Positions 10,351-19,586 of a DNA stretch of 64,000 bases are shown in pieces. Source of the DNA: Corynebacterium haematomassiliense (GTDB lineage Bacteria > Actinomycetota > Actinomycetes > Mycobacteriales > Mycobacteriaceae); the NCBI RefSeq assembly GCF_013978595.1, contig NZ_JACDTZ010000001.1:806001-870000 (forward strand), given 5' to 3'. The notes beneath the pieces are model-generated. The model was not told where the DNA came from, did no database searches, and worked only from the letters and a program-made list of their open reading frames with translations. The translations under genes and the position numbers were made by a program. The stretch's first letter is position 1. The number at the start of each line of letters is the position of its first letter.

Positions 10351-10884
10351 GTGGCCCACGCGAAGGACAACGCACCCCAGGTGTACAACGGCGTTTCTGA
10401 GGCGGATGTTCCGTCCGCCCGTTTCGGCTGGAGCGCCTTCACCGACCGCACTATTCAGATCGCCGGTTGGATCTCCGTCCTGTTCCTTATCGCCTACAAC
10501 TTTGGCAACCACCAGGGCCACGTCGAGACCATCTGGCTCATCGCCCTCGCGGTGCTGATCGCGCTCGGCCTGATCCTGCACGCCACCAAGCCGAAGCTGA
10601 ACCAGGTGCGCACCGTCACCGCCCACAACAAGCCGGTGGGCCACCAGGAGCCGGACTGGATCTACGACCAGGCCACCCTCTCCGGTGACGTGTACGAGAA
10701 CCTCTCCGACTCTCAGCTGCGTTCCCTGAACATCGAGCCGGGCCGCGTCGCCCACCTGCGCCCGGCTCGCGGCCAGGAGCGCGTGGTCGAGCGCACCGCT
10801 GCCCGTCCGGTGGACGCGGCGCAGCAGCGCGAGGACGTTGAGGTCATCACCGTCGAGTCCCGCGGCAAGCACGAGCGCATCTAA
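10351..10884 (+). CDS. DUF2631 family membrane protein
   Basis: A 177-residue actinobacterial protein of unknown function. Two hydrophobic helices (about residues 33-50 and 58-77) form an N-terminal hairpin, followed by a charged cytosolic tail with a conserved GHQEPDWIYDQATLSG segment and a basic/acidic end rich in Arg, Val and Glu. It starts with GTG at 10351 after GAAGGAG. It stands alone: divergent from dxr, convergent with rlmN, and followed by a textbook terminator. The DUF2631 assignment rests on the VYNGVSEADVPSARFGWS opening and the ATKPK-N segment, which I recall from the family. Confidence 0.75.
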   Translation: MAHAKDNAPQVYNGVSEADVPSARFGWSAFTDRTIQIAGWISVLFLIAYNFGNHQGHVETIWLIALAVLIALGLILHATKPKLNQVRTVTAHNKPVGHQEPDWIYDQATLSGDVYENLSDSQLRSLNIEPGRVAHLRPARGQERVVERTAARPVDAAQQREDVEVITVESRGKHERI

Positions 10885-10903
10885 GCTTCTCGACGCCACC
10901 GTC

Positions 10904-10932
10904 ACCGCCAGCCCCGCCGCTGGCGGTTTTTT
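10904..10932 (+). terminator. rho-independent terminator of the DUF2631 gene
   Basis: ACCGCCAGC at 10904-10912 pairs with GCTGGCGGT at 10919-10927 and is followed by a run of six T (10927-10932). Confidence 0.9.
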
Positions 10933-10998
10933 CGTGCCCGTTGGCTCGCGACGGCTCCCCCCAAACACCAACTGCCAGCCCGTCCCGGCTTGAATCCG

Positions 10999-11069
10999 CA
11001 GACCCCGAGCAAGAGACCCCTAGTATGGCCCTATTTTGGGCATACTAGGGGTCCTGTACTGGGGGTCTG
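10999..11069. repeat. nested palindromic intergenic repeat, copy 1
   Basis: The inner stem pairs ACCCCTAGTATG (11016-11027) with CATACTAGGGGT (11041-11052), extended by CCC/GGG past one bulged G, around a TATTTT loop. The outer arms are CAGACCCC (10999-11006) and GGGGTCTG (11062-11069). A second copy lies at 33583-33653. Both occupy the gap between convergent genes (here DUF2631 and rlmN), so the element may act as a bidirectional terminator. Confidence 0.85.
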
Positions 11070-11156
11070 TGCGCGGAGGCGTGCTCGGGAGGGTTGCGGC
11101 GTGGGCTGTAGCGCCGCAGGTAAACGCGAAAAGTGAGCTCGGCAGAAGCTAAGCGG

Positions 11157-12260
11157 CTAGCTGGCGTCCTCGTCGGCGGCGAGCTGGCCGCAGGCCGCGG
11201 CGATTTCCTGGCCCTTGGTGTCGCGCACCGTGCACGGCACGCCCTGGGCGGCCACGCGGCGGACGAACTCGTCCTGGCGGGCCTTCGGCGAGGCGTCCCA
11301 CTTCGAGCCCGGCGTCGGGTTGAGCGGGATCACGTTGACGTGCACGCGCGAGCCCAGCGCCGAGTGCAGCTTCTTGCCCAGCAGGTCCGCGCGCCAGTCG
11401 TGGTCGTTCATGTCGCGGATTAGCGCGTACTCGATGGACACGCGCCGGCCGGTCTGGTCCGCGTAGTAACGGGCGGCGTCCAGCACTTCGGACACTTCGA
11501 AGCGGTTGTTGACGGGGACGAGTTCGTCGCGGAGCTCGTCGTCAGGCGTGTGCAGGCTGACAGCCAGGGTGCAGGACAGGCCCTCGTCCGCGAGCATGCG
11601 GATCTGCGGGGCGAGCCCCACCGTGGAGACGGTGACGTTGCGCTGGGAGATGCCGAAGCCGTCCGGCGACGGCTGGGTGATCTGGCGCACGGCGTTGACC
11701 ACGCGCTTGTAGTTGGCCAACGGCTCCCCCATGCCCATGAACACGATGTTGGACAGGCGCGAGCCCTCGGCGGCCATCATCGCGGCGGCGGCTCGGACCT
11801 GGTCGACGATCTCCGCCACGGACAGGTTGCGGTCCAGCCCGCCCTGGCCGGTGGCGCAGAACGGGCAGGCCATTCCGCAGCCGGCCTGCGAGGAGATGCA
11901 CAGGGTTGCGCGGCCCGGGTAGCGCATGAGGACGGACTCCAGCAGGGTGCCGTCGTGAAGCCGCCACAGCGTCTTCGTCGTGTCGCCCTCATCGGTCTCC
12001 ACCGTGCGCACCGGCGTCAAAAGCGTGGGAAACAGCGCGTCCTTGACGGTTTGACGCTGCGCTTCCGGCAGGTCCGTCATGGTCAGCGGGTCGGCCTCGA
12101 ACTTGCCGTAGTAGTGGCGCGCGATCTGGTCGGCGCGGAACTTGGGCAGGCCGAGTTCCTTGAGCGCGTCGATGCGCTCGTCTTTGCTCAAGTCCGCGAA
12201 GTGCTTCGGCGGCATGCCGCGCTTCGGCGCGAGCAGCTGGATCTGGGGGAAATCGCTCAT
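11157..12260 (-). CDS. rlmN: 23S rRNA (adenine-2503-C2)/tRNA methyltransferase RlmN
   Basis: Radical-SAM enzyme that methylates A2503 of 23S rRNA and A37 of some tRNAs. The cluster motif is CGMACPFC within [16 protein letters not shown]. The GMGEPLANY segment follows, and the C-terminal region carries the second reactive cysteine (ACGQL near the end). The protein is 367 residues from the ATG at 12260, which has GGGG about 10 nt upstream. An alternative ATG at 12272 adds MGRT and has no ribosome binding site. It is the last gene of a minus-strand string with cdsA and frr, 58 nt after cdsA. Confidence 0.93.
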   Translation of the reverse strand: MSDFPQIQLLAPKRGMPPKHFADLSKDERIDALKELGLPKFRADQIARHYYGKFEADPLTMTDLPEAQRQTVKDALFPTLLTPVRTVETDEGDTTKTLWRLHDGTLLESVLMRYPGRATLCISSQAGCGMACPFCATGQGGLDRNLSVAEIVDQVRAAAAMMAAEGSRLSNIVFMGMGEPLANYKRVVNAVRQITQPSPDGFGISQRNVTVSTVGLAPQIRMLADEGLSCTLAVSLHTPDDELRDELVPVNNRFEVSEVLDAARYYADQTGRRVSIEYALIRDMNDHDWRADLLGKKLHSALGSRVHVNVIPLNPTPGSKWDASPKARQDEFVRRVAAQGVPCTVRDTKGQEIAAACGQLAADEDAS

Positions 12261-12318
12261 AGTGCGCCCCATCTTGGCACGTCGCGCCGCGAGTTTCGAA
12301 TCTGGCGCGGGCGCAGAC

Positions 12319-13269
12319 CTAGGGGTTCATCAGCGCGATGGTGGTGAGAAGGATGTAGGTCGCCGCCGCGGCTGGCAGCATGCCGTCGAGGCGGTCCATG
12401 ATCCCGCCGTGGCCCGGCAGCAGGTTGGACATGTCCTTGATGCCCAGCTCGCGCTTGAACTGGCTTTCCACCAAATCACCCATGGTCGCGCAGATGACCA
12501 GGGCGATGCCGAGCACGATGCCCATCCACCACGGGCCAAGGATGAGGAAGTGCACCACCAGTACTCCGGTGATGATGCCCGCGGTCATGGATCCAGCGAA
12601 GCCCTCCCAGGACTTGTTGGGGCTCACCGCCGGGGCCATCGGGTGGGAGCCGAACATCACGCCCGCGGCGTAGCCGCCGACGTCGTTGGCCACCACGCAC
12701 AGCATGAACGCCACGATGTACGCGGAGCCGTCCACGCCAGCCTCGGTGATCCGGGAGATCATGGCGGCGAATGTGCCGAACAGCGGGATCCACGCGAGCA
12801 CGAAGATCGCCACTGCGGTGTCGCGCAGGTAGTTCTCTGGTTGGTGGTGCCTGCCCTGGTGGAACATGCCCCAGAACATCACCACCAGCACGGTGAAGGC
12901 GAATCCGGAGACCAGACCTGTGGTGCCGTAAGGCGCGGACAGCCAGAGCATGGCCTGGCCGAGGATGATCATCAGCGTGCGCGGCTGGACGTAGCCGGCT
13001 TCGCGCAGGCGCGTCATCACTTCCCACATCGCCAGCGCCACAGCGACGGCGACCAGCGGGTACCAGGCCACAGGCCCGATCCACACCGCTGCAATCACCA
13101 GCGCTCCGAGCACCACGCCCGTGGTGATCGCCGCCGGCAAGTCGCGCCCCGCCTTGTTCTTCGGCTTCGGGGCGTGGGCGGGCCAGCGGCTCGGGTTGGC
13201 CTCGCGCTCCTCCGGCGCATCATTCACCGCCGCACCCATCTCAGTGGTTTCCGTCTGCGCCTTCGACAC
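12319..13269 (-). CDS. cdsA: phosphatidate cytidylyltransferase
   Basis: Makes CDP-diacylglycerol from phosphatidic acid and CTP, the branch point for all corynebacterial phospholipids including phosphatidylinositol for mannolipids. The 316-residue protein has about 50 charged cytosolic residues at the N-terminus, then around eight hydrophobic helices. The family signature is seen in [12 protein letters not shown] and, near the C-terminus, in [14 protein letters not shown]. It starts with GTG at 13269, 6 nt after the frr stop, so it is co-transcribed with frr. Confidence 0.93.
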   Translation of the reverse strand: MSKAQTETTEMGAAVNDAPEEREANPSRWPAHAPKPKNKAGRDLPAAITTGVVLGALVIAAVWIGPVAWYPLVAVAVALAMWEVMTRLREAGYVQPRTLMIILGQAMLWLSAPYGTTGLVSGFAFTVLVVMFWGMFHQGRHHQPENYLRDTAVAIFVLAWIPLFGTFAAMISRITEAGVDGSAYIVAFMLCVVANDVGGYAAGVMFGSHPMAPAVSPNKSWEGFAGSMTAGIITGVLVVHFLILGPWWMGIVLGIALVICATMGDLVESQFKRELGIKDMSNLLPGHGGIMDRLDGMLPAAAATYILLTTIALMNP

Positions 13270-13275
13270 GTCGGC

Positions 13276-13833
13276 TTAGACCTCCAGCAGCTCGTTTTCC
13301 TTGCGCTGCACGATCTCGTCGATCTGACCGACGTAGTCCTGAGTGGTTTTGTCCAGCGACTTCTCAGCGGTGATGACCTCGTCTTCGCCCGCGTCGCCGT
13401 CCTTCTGGATCTTCTTCAGCGCTTCCATGCCCTGGCGGCGCACGTTGCGGATGGCGATCTTGCCGTCCTCGCCCTTCTGCTTGGCCTGCTTGACCAGCTC
13501 TTTGCGGCGCTCCTCGGTCAGCTGCGGGACGGACACGCGGATGACCTGGCCGTCGTCGGTCGGGTTCACGCCGAGGTCGGAGTTGCGGATGGCGTTTTCG
13601 ATCTCGCCCATTGTGGACATGTCGTACGGCTTGATCAGAAGCATGCGCGGCTCCGGCACCGAGATGGTTGCCATCTGGTTGATCGGGGTGGGCGCGCCGT
13701 AGAAGTCGGCCATCACGCCGTTGAACATGGCCGGGTTCGCGCGGCCGGTGCGGATGGTGGCCAGCTCGTTTCGGGTGTGCTCAACGGAGGCGGTCATGCG
13801 CTCTTCGGCGTCCAGCAAAACGTCATCAATCAT
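13276..13833 (-). CDS. frr: ribosome recycling factor
   Basis: Splits post-termination ribosomes together with EF-G. The 185 residues match the family length exactly. The coiled-coil domain is split by the small domain, with the conserved [10 protein letters not shown] near residue 29 and [13 protein letters not shown] near 105. A purine-rich AGGGG site lies upstream of the ATG at 13833. It leads the frr-cdsA-rlmN group; the divergent amidase gene starts 77 nt away. Confidence 0.96.
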   Translation of the reverse strand: MIDDVLLDAEERMTASVEHTRNELATIRTGRANPAMFNGVMADFYGAPTPINQMATISVPEPRMLLIKPYDMSTMGEIENAIRNSDLGVNPTDDGQVIRVSVPQLTEERRKELVKQAKQKGEDGKIAIRNVRRQGMEALKKIQKDGDAGEDEVITAEKSLDKTTQDYVGQIDEIVQRKENELLEV

Positions 13834-13909
13834 GGTTTTACCCCTATCGTTTCTCGGGTTTGCGTCACCCTTAACTTACCAGCGCCTGCCGAGTGCCTAG
13901 ACTGTCGCC

Positions 13910-14992
13910 ATGCCGCACCCAGCCTTCACGTTCGTCGCGCCGCCCGGCGCCGCGCTCACGGGCCCGCTCGGCGGGCGGCTTTCCGGCTGGAGCGTCCCGA
14001 TCAAAGACGGCACCGACGTCGCAGGCTGGCCCACCACGCACGGCAACCCCGCGCGCGCCTACACCGCGAAGGCAACGGACCCGTTTGCGCAGATGCTTAT
14101 CGACGCCGGAGCGCGCGTCGCCGCCAAAACCCTGACATCCGAGCTGGGCGCCACCTGTTACGCGGAGCGCCCCGGCGTGGCCGTGCTGGAATCGCCCGCC
14201 TTCCCCGGCTGCACACCCGGCGGCTCTTCCGCGGGCGCCGCAGTGGTGGTGGCGGACGGCACGGTGCGAGCTGCCCACGGCACCGACGCCGGCGGCTCAA
14301 TCCGTGTGCCGGCCGCAGCCTGCGGGGTGGTGGGGCTGAAACTTGCCAGCCGCAACCTGTCCGCCCACGGGTTTTTCACCCGCAACGTCGGCGACCTGTT
14401 CAGGCTCACCGGTTGGACGCCGCCCGCGCGCAGGAGGCTGCGCATCGGTGTCCTCACCCGGGGCGTGTTCGCGGACCCTGAGGGGTCGGAGGGGCGCGGA
14501 GCTGACGTCGAGAAGCTTGCTGCTGCTTTGGGACGCACCCACGAGGTGGTGGAGATTTCCCCCTACGCCGAGTCAAAGGAGACGTACGCGCACTTCAGCA
14601 CCACAATCACCCGTTCATTCAAGGACGTGAACCCGCTGGACAGCGGCTACATCGCGTGGCTGAAAGATCAGGCGCACCGCCTGCGGCCAGAGCAGGTCGC
14701 CGCGGCGAAAGCGCACACGCGCGCACTGCCCGCGCTGCTCGCGGCGCAGTGGGGCGTGGACGCAGTACTCTCCCCCACCATCGCGTTCGATCCACCCCCG
14801 CTCGGCTATTTCCCTGCGCTGCACCCCGAAGCAAGCTTCCACGCGCAGACCGAATGGTCGCCGTGGTGCTCGGTATTCAATATGCTGCGCACCCCCGCAA
14901 TCGCGCTCGCGGGGGTGCACCTGGGCAGCCTGACACTCAGCGGCCCGGAGTTGCTCGGCCTGGCGGCGCAGGCCGAGCTGTTGCGCACTTAG
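13910..14992 (+). CDS. amidase signature family hydrolase
   Basis: A 360-residue member of the amidase signature family, clearly shorter than the usual 450-500 residues because much of the central region is missing. The Ser-cisSer-Lys triad is nevertheless visible: Lys32 in PIKDGTD, the GGSSAG loop at 104-109, and nucleophile Ser130 in [11 protein letters not shown]. The substrate is unknown; gatA is unlikely because no gatB or gatC is near and the protein is too short. TAGACT at 13898-13903 lies 6 nt before the ATG, suggesting a leaderless mRNA. Its 3' end overlaps the convergent pyrH by 4 nt. Confidence 0.85.
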   Translation: MPHPAFTFVAPPGAALTGPLGGRLSGWSVPIKDGTDVAGWPTTHGNPARAYTAKATDPFAQMLIDAGARVAAKTLTSELGATCYAERPGVAVLESPAFPGCTPGGSSAGAAVVVADGTVRAAHGTDAGGSIRVPAAACGVVGLKLASRNLSAHGFFTRNVGDLFRLTGWTPPARRRLRIGVLTRGVFADPEGSEGRGADVEKLAAALGRTHEVVEISPYAESKETYAHFSTTITRSFKDVNPLDSGYIAWLKDQAHRLRPEQVAAAKAHTRALPALLAAQWGVDAVLSPTIAFDPPPLGYFPALHPEASFHAQTEWSPWCSVFNMLRTPAIALAGVHLGSLTLSGPELLGLAAQAELLRT

Positions 14993-15714
14993 GCCACCAG
15001 CGTGCCCACCTGCTCGCCGGAGACGGCGCGGGCGATGTTGCCCTCCTGCAGCAGGTTGAACACCAAAATGGGCATGTTGTTGTCCATGCAAAGGCTAAAC
15101 GCGGTGGCGTCGGCGACCTTCAGCCCGTTTTCGATGACCTCGCGCGGGGAGATCTCGGAGTACAGCTTCGCGTCCGGGTTCTCGCGCGGGTCGGAGTCGT
15201 ACACCCCGTCGACGGCCTTGGCCATCAGCAGCACCTCGCAGCCGATCTCGAGTGCGCGCTGGGCGGCGGTGGTGTCCGTGGAGAAGTACGGCATACCCAT
15301 GCCAGCGCCGAAGATGACCACGCGGCCCTTCTCCAGGTGGCGGGCGGCGCGCAGCGGCAGGTACGGCTCGGCGATCTGGGCCATGTTGATGGAGGTCTGC
15401 ACGCGGCAGTCCACGCCCATCTGCTGCAGGAAGTCCTGCAGCGCCAGGCAGTTCATCACCGTGCCCAGCATGCCCATGTAGTCGGAGCGCGCGCGATCCA
15501 TGCCGCGTTGCTGCAGCTCGGCACCGCGGAAGAAGTTGCCGCCGCCGATGACCACGGCCACCTCGGTGCCTGCGCGTGCCACGTCCGCGATCTGGCGTGC
15601 GACGGACTCGACCACGTCCGGGTCGATGCCGACCTTGCCTCCGCCGAACATTTCACCGCCCAACTTCAGCATCACTCGCTTGAAACCTGTGCGGCTGGGA
15701 TTGAGGTCAGTCAC
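14989..15714 (-). CDS. pyrH: UMP kinase
   Basis: Phosphorylates UMP to UDP in pyrimidine synthesis. The 241-residue amino-acid-kinase-fold protein shows KLGGEMFGG at the start (phosphate loop), GGGNFFRG (nucleotide site) and [11 protein letters not shown]. It starts with GTG at 15714 with a GGAG site 10-14 nt upstream. In the actinobacterial order it follows tsf and rpsB, but a hairpin lies between it and tsf here, so it probably has its own promoter. Confidence 0.95.
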   Translation of the reverse strand: MTDLNPSRTGFKRVMLKLGGEMFGGGKVGIDPDVVESVARQIADVARAGTEVAVVIGGGNFFRGAELQQRGMDRARSDYMGMLGTVMNCLALQDFLQQMGVDCRVQTSINMAQIAEPYLPLRAARHLEKGRVVIFGAGMGMPYFSTDTTAAQRALEIGCEVLLMAKAVDGVYDSDPRENPDAKLYSEISPREVIENGLKVADATAFSLCMDNNMPILVFNLLQEGNIARAVSGEQVGTLVA

Positions 15715-15835
15715 CGAAATTCGCTCCTTTTGCGCGGCGGGATGTGCAGATGTTCGCAGACGATTCTAGACGTGCTTTAATGCGCACACCGAACCGTGCA
15801 ATTGGGGGCATCATGCTTCACGACGAAGCCCCGCA

Positions 15836-15875
15836 CACGCCACCGGCCCAACTGGGCGGAAGCGGTGCGGGGCTT
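15836..15875 (-). terminator. terminator downstream of tsf
   Basis: AAGCCCCGCAC (15836-15846) pairs with GTGCGGGGCTT (15865-15875), 11 bp, with a loop that can itself fold through GGCCC/GGGC. There is no clear T-run. Confidence 0.65.
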
Positions 15876-15903
15876 GGCTGTTAGCGCAGCTTACGCCTGT
15901 GAC

Positions 15904-16722
15904 TTAAGCCTGGCCGACCTCGAAGCGGACGAAGTCCAGAACCTCGATGCCGTTCTCCTCGGCGTACTGCTTGACGGTCTTCTTGGAGTCAGACAGCGCC
16001 GGCTGATCCAGCAAAACAACGTCCTTGAAGAAGCCGCCCATGCGGCCCTCGACGATCTTGGCGATGGCAGCTTCCGGCTTGCCCTCGTTGCGGGTGATCT
16101 CTTCCTGGACCGCGCGCTCCTTCTCAACGACGTCCGCCGGGACGGACTCCTGGTTGAGGTAACGAGCCTTCATCGCGGCGATCTGCAGAGCGACCTGGTG
16201 CGCTGCCTCGGCGTTGTCGCCGGTGTAGGACACCAGCACGCCGACTGCCGGCGGGAGGTCCGCAGCCTTCTGGTGCAGGTACGCCTCGACACGCTCGCCC
16301 TCGATGGTGGCGGCGCGGCGCAGCTCGAGCTTCTCGCCGATCTTGGCGGAGAGGCGCTCCAGGACGTCGTGCGCGGTCTCGCCGTTCACGTCTGCGTTCG
16401 CCAGCTCCTCCTGGGAGTTCGCCTTCGCTGCGGCGGCTGCGTCAGCGATCTGGGCTGCGATGTCCTTGAACTCCTGGTTCTTGGCCACGAAGTCGGTCTC
16501 GGAGTTGATCTCGATGATGGTGTTGCCGGAAACGGCGACCAGGCCCTCGAGGGCGTTGCGCTCAGCGCGCTTGCCCACGTCCTTCGCGCCCTTGATGCGG
16601 AGGTTCTCGACGGCCTTATCGAAGTCGCCGCCGGTCTCCTCGAGTGCCTTCTTGCAGTCGAGCATGCCGGAACCGGTGGTCTCGCGGAGCTTCTTGACGT
16701 CAGCAGCAGTGTAGTTCGCCAT
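15904..16722 (-). CDS. tsf: elongation factor Ts
   Basis: Nucleotide exchange factor for EF-Tu. The 272 residues show the N-terminal UBA-like domain ([20 protein letters not shown]) and the conserved TDFVAKN loop that contacts EF-Tu near residue 80. A strong GAGGAGG site precedes the ATG. It lies downstream of rpsB, the universal order, although a 195-bp gap with a stem-loop separates them. Confidence 0.97.
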   Translation of the reverse strand: MANYTAADVKKLRETTGSGMLDCKKALEETGGDFDKAVENLRIKGAKDVGKRAERNALEGLVAVSGNTIIEINSETDFVAKNQEFKDIAAQIADAAAAAKANSQEELANADVNGETAHDVLERLSAKIGEKLELRRAATIEGERVEAYLHQKAADLPPAVGVLVSYTGDNAEAAHQVALQIAAMKARYLNQESVPADVVEKERAVQEEITRNEGKPEAAIAKIVEGRMGGFFKDVVLLDQPALSDSKKTVKQYAEENGIEVLDFVRFEVGQA

Positions 16723-16828
16723 AGTGGGCGATCCTCCTCGTGAATGTGTTGCTAAAAGTGTTCAAACCGTTTCAAGCGTAGCCGACAGTACTCGCTGTGG
16801 CACGGCTTGGAGCGGGGCGCACACAAAA

Positions 16829-16889
16829 CACCCCGCGCCCGCACTGTCCCGGGCGTGAAAGCCGGCGGGCGTGAGCGGAACGCGGGGTG
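16829..16889 (-). terminator. attenuator or terminator between rpsB and tsf
   Basis: CACCCCGCG (16829-16837) pairs with CGCGGGGTG (16881-16889), with GC-rich inner pairing. It lies just past the rpsB stop and may partly uncouple tsf from rpsB. Confidence 0.6.
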
Positions 16890-16917
16890 CGCGTGCAGGT
16901 GGCGTGAGCCGGAAAGC

Positions 16918-17865
16918 TTACGCCTGGGTTGCAGACTCGTCGCCGGACTCGTTCGCCTTGGCCTCAGCCTGCTCAGCTGCGCGGACAGCGTGCGGCTGCT
17001 CAACCTCGGCAACTTCCTGCGGAGCTGCGGACTCAGCTGCGACGGCAGCCTTCGCTGCGTCAGCTGCGGACACTTCCTCGGAAGCTGCAGCCTGGGCAGC
17101 GGCCTCTGCGGCCTCTGCCTGACGCTTCGCGTTGGTGTCGCCTGCGGCGTCGCGTGCGGAAGCGAGCTGGCGCTCCTCGCGCTGCTGCTTACCGGCGATG
17201 ACAGCCTCGCCCACGATGTGGGTGAGCAGCTTCACGGCGCCGATTGCGTCGTCGTTGCCCGGGATCGGGAAGTCCACGACGTCCGGGTCGCAGTTGGTGT
17301 CCAGCACAGCCACAACGGGGATGCGCAGCTTCTGCGCCTCATTGACGGCGATGTGCTCCTTGTTGGTGTCCACGATCCACAGTGCGGACGGGGCCTTGGT
17401 CATGTCGGCGATGCCGCCCAGCACGCGCTCGAGCTTGATGCGCTCGCGGGTGAGCATGAGGACTTCCTTCTTGCCGCGGCCTGCGTAGCCGTCCTCGGCT
17501 GCGTCCATGGCCTGCAGTTCCTTCATGCGGCCGATGCGCTTGGACACGGTCTGGAAGTTGGTGAGCATGCCGCCCAGCCAGCGGTGCGTCACGTACGGCA
17601 TGCCGACGCGCTGCGCCTCTTCCTGGATCGGCTCCTGTGCCTGCTTCTTGGTGCCGACGAACAGGACGGTGCCGCCGTGTGCGACGGTCTCCTTGACAAA
17701 CTCGTAGGCCTCATCGATGTAGGTCAGCGTCTGCTGCAGGTCGATGATGTAGATGCCGTTACGGTCGGTGAAGATGAAGCGGCGCATCTTCGGGTTCCAG
17801 CGACGCGTCTGGTGGCCGAAGTGCACACCGGCGTCGAGGAGTTCACGCATGGTTACAACTGCCAT
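16918..17865 (-). CDS. rpsB: 30S ribosomal protein S2 with extended C-terminal tail
   Basis: The first about 240 residues are a normal S2 ([19 protein letters not shown], then [15 protein letters not shown] and [12 protein letters not shown] segments). From about residue 245 there is a 70-residue tail made almost only of Ala, Glu, Gln and Ser, longer than in typical S2 and likely disordered. The tail is common in this lineage; its role is unknown. The gene has an AAGGAG site and a leader of more than 100 nt. Confidence 0.96.
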   Translation of the reverse strand: MAVVTMRELLDAGVHFGHQTRRWNPKMRRFIFTDRNGIYIIDLQQTLTYIDEAYEFVKETVAHGGTVLFVGTKKQAQEPIQEEAQRVGMPYVTHRWLGGMLTNFQTVSKRIGRMKELQAMDAAEDGYAGRGKKEVLMLTRERIKLERVLGGIADMTKAPSALWIVDTNKEHIAVNEAQKLRIPVVAVLDTNCDPDVVDFPIPGNDDAIGAVKLLTHIVGEAVIAGKQQREERQLASARDAAGDTNAKRQAEAAEAAAQAAASEEVSAADAAKAAVAAESAAPQEVAEVEQPHAVRAAEQAEAKANESGDESATQA

Positions 17866-18166
17866 GGTTTTGTCTCCTTCGGAGAAAGTAGTTCGGTTAC
17901 ATTGCGTATCTCACGTGCGGGTTTTTATCCCGCACCCTGGCACCGTGCTCGCCCTGCACCCTGTGAGAGGGACCGTCGCTGAGCAGGCATTATCCGGCGC
18001 GCGTAGTCAGCCCATAAAAGCTGCCCGTGCAACACTACCCGCTTACGTCCGCATAACCTAATCTCATCTGCACATTCTGTGGATAACACCGCAGCAGGCA
18101 CCGGGTTATCCACAGATTTCCGCAACCAGGCTAGTTTTCTTGCGTCCTGCGTGCTCCTATTCACGC
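17866..18166. other. intergenic region between rpsB and the M23 gene
   Basis: This 301-bp divergent region holds the rpsB leader (ribosome binding site AAGGAG next to the gene; a GATAAT-like box near 17990 on the minus strand), two inverted DnaA-box sequences, and a TAGTTT box at about 18132-18137 that could serve the M23 gene. I see no open frame of its own. Confidence 0.4.
18077..18115. promoter_or_regulatory. inverted pair of consensus DnaA boxes
   Basis: CTGTGGATAAC (18077-18087) is the exact reverse complement of GTTATCCACAG (18105-18115). Each arm contains the consensus DnaA box TTATCCACA. No dnaA, dnaN or AT-rich unwinding element is nearby, so this is not an origin; it could titrate DnaA or regulate the flanking genes. 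Confidence 0.6.
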
Positions 18167-18706
18167 ATGCGCCTATCGACGATCCTCCGGTCCACCACCG
18201 CCCTCATCCTTGCCGCCGCCACCTGCGCCGCCCCGGCCGCCGCCTGGGTCGATCCCGCCGCCGGCACCCCGCACCCGGCAGCGGTGGCGCGGCCCGCGGA
18301 CATCCCGGAGCAGAACTGGAAGCCCGGCCACCGCGGCGTGGACCTGCCTCTTCGCATCGGTGCTGACGTGTTGGCCGCCGGCGATGGCGTGGTGGCGTTT
18401 GTTGGCGCGGTGGCCGGCACCCCAGTAGTCTCCGTCGACCACGCCGGCGGGATCCGCACCACGTACCAGCCGGTGCGCTCCCCGCTGACTGTCGGCGACA
18501 AGGTGAAAGAGGGCGAGCCGATTGGCACGCTCGCGCACGCCCCGGCGGGGTTTTCCGGCTCCCACGACGGCCTGCACTGGGGCGCGCTTACGGGCAAGGA
18601 CGCCTACATCGACCCGCTCACACTGTTGGAGGCGCCGCGGATCCGGCTCAAACCCCTGGACGGCTCCCCTACGCGCGCGGGTGCGCCTGGTCGTAGACGC
18701 GCTTGA
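18167..18706 (+). CDS. secreted M23 family peptidase (LytM-type)
   Basis: A 179-residue exported protein. The start at 18167 gives a clean signal peptide (MRLSTILRSTTALILAAATC, then AAPAAAW). The peptidase domain has HRGVDL (His and Asp zinc ligands) and a C-terminal GLHWG followed by YIDPLTLL. The last motif carries Gly where classical LytM enzymes have the first His of HxH; actinobacterial relatives often look like this, so it may be active or only a peptidoglycan-binding form. No other domain is present. Its 3' end overlaps the convergent xerC by 38 nt, so it has no room for a separate terminator. Confidence 0.8.
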   Translation: MRLSTILRSTTALILAAATCAAPAAAWVDPAAGTPHPAAVARPADIPEQNWKPGHRGVDLPLRIGADVLAAGDGVVAFVGAVAGTPVVSVDHAGGIRTTYQPVRSPLTVGDKVKEGEPIGTLAHAPAGFSGSHDGLHWGALTGKDAYIDPLTLLEAPRIRLKPLDGSPTRAGAPGRRRA

Positions 18707-19562
18707 GCCGCTGCGCGGAGACGTGGGTGTAGATCTGCGTGGTTTGCAGGCTGGAGTGGCCGAGCATCTCTTGCACCACGCGCAGGTCCGCCCCGCCTTC
18801 CAGCATGTGGGTGGCAGTGGTGTGGCGCAGTGTGTGGGGGCTGACGTGTTCCACCCCGGCACGCTGCCCGGCGCGCTCGACGATGCGGCGCACCTGGCGC
18901 TGGTCGATGCGCCCGCCGCGGGAGCCGACGAACATCGCCTGCGTGTCGCCCGCAAGTTCTGCACGGCCGAACTCCAGCCACTCGGAGACGGCCGCCGCGG
19001 CTTCGTCGCCGAACGGCACGACGCGTTGCTTATTGCCCTTGCCGGTGACGTGCGCCAGGCCGCGGGCTAAGTCCACGTCGCCGAGATTTAAGCCCGTCAG
19101 CTCCCCGACGCGGATGCCGGTGGCGTAGAGCAGCTCGAGCATGGCGCGGTCGCGCAAAAACTCGGCCGGGTGGGCGTCGTCGGCGGTGCCCGCCTCAACG
19201 AGCTCCCCGGCGCGCTCGCCCTTGACCACCGTGGGCAGCGGGCGGTTGACCTTCGGCGCTTTCAGCCGCGCCGCGGCATCGGTGCTGATGTATCCCTGGC
19301 GGTAGGCCCAGGTGGAAAAGGCGCGGGCGGCGGCGGTGCGGCGCGCGAGCGTGGCGCGGCTCTTGCCAGCACTCATCGCGTCCGCCAGCCAGCGCCGCAG
19401 CGCGTCGAGGGTGAACGCGTCGAAGGTATCTGCGTAGCCCGCGAGCCCTTTGAGATCTGCGACGTAGCCCTTGACCGTGTTCGGGGAGCGGCCGAGGACA
19501 AGTTCAGCGTATTCGGCGAAGTCTTCCACCGCCGCCTGCACTTGCCCCAGATGTTTACTCAT
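18669..19562 (-). CDS. xerC: tyrosine recombinase XerC
   Basis: Resolves chromosome dimers at dif together with XerD. The 297-residue protein has the N-terminal SAM-like core-binding domain and the catalytic set Arg in ATGIRVGEL, His and Arg in HTLRHTTATHMLEGG, His in LGHSSLQTTQ, and nucleophile Tyr in IYTHVS. TACACT at 19571-19576 lies 8 nt before the ATG at 19562, so the gene is probably leaderless and separately transcribed from dprA, whose stop is only 24 nt upstream. XerC is preferred over XerD because the gene lies in the dprA-comM-yraN-rnhB neighbourhood, its usual corynebacterial place. Confidence 0.9.
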   Translation of the reverse strand: MSKHLGQVQAAVEDFAEYAELVLGRSPNTVKGYVADLKGLAGYADTFDAFTLDALRRWLADAMSAGKSRATLARRTAAARAFSTWAYRQGYISTDAAARLKAPKVNRPLPTVVKGERAGELVEAGTADDAHPAEFLRDRAMLELLYATGIRVGELTGLNLGDVDLARGLAHVTGKGNKQRVVPFGDEAAAAVSEWLEFGRAELAGDTQAMFVGSRGGRIDQRQVRRIVERAGQRAGVEHVSPHTLRHTTATHMLEGGADLRVVQEMLGHSSLQTTQIYTHVSAQRLKRVYDQAHPRA

Positions 19563-19586
19563 GTCACGGCAGTGTACTCGCTCCCC

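Noticed and set aside
18077..18115. Chromosomal origin from the DnaA boxes
   Set aside because: Only two boxes, no dnaA/dnaN/gyr genes and no AT-rich unwinding region.
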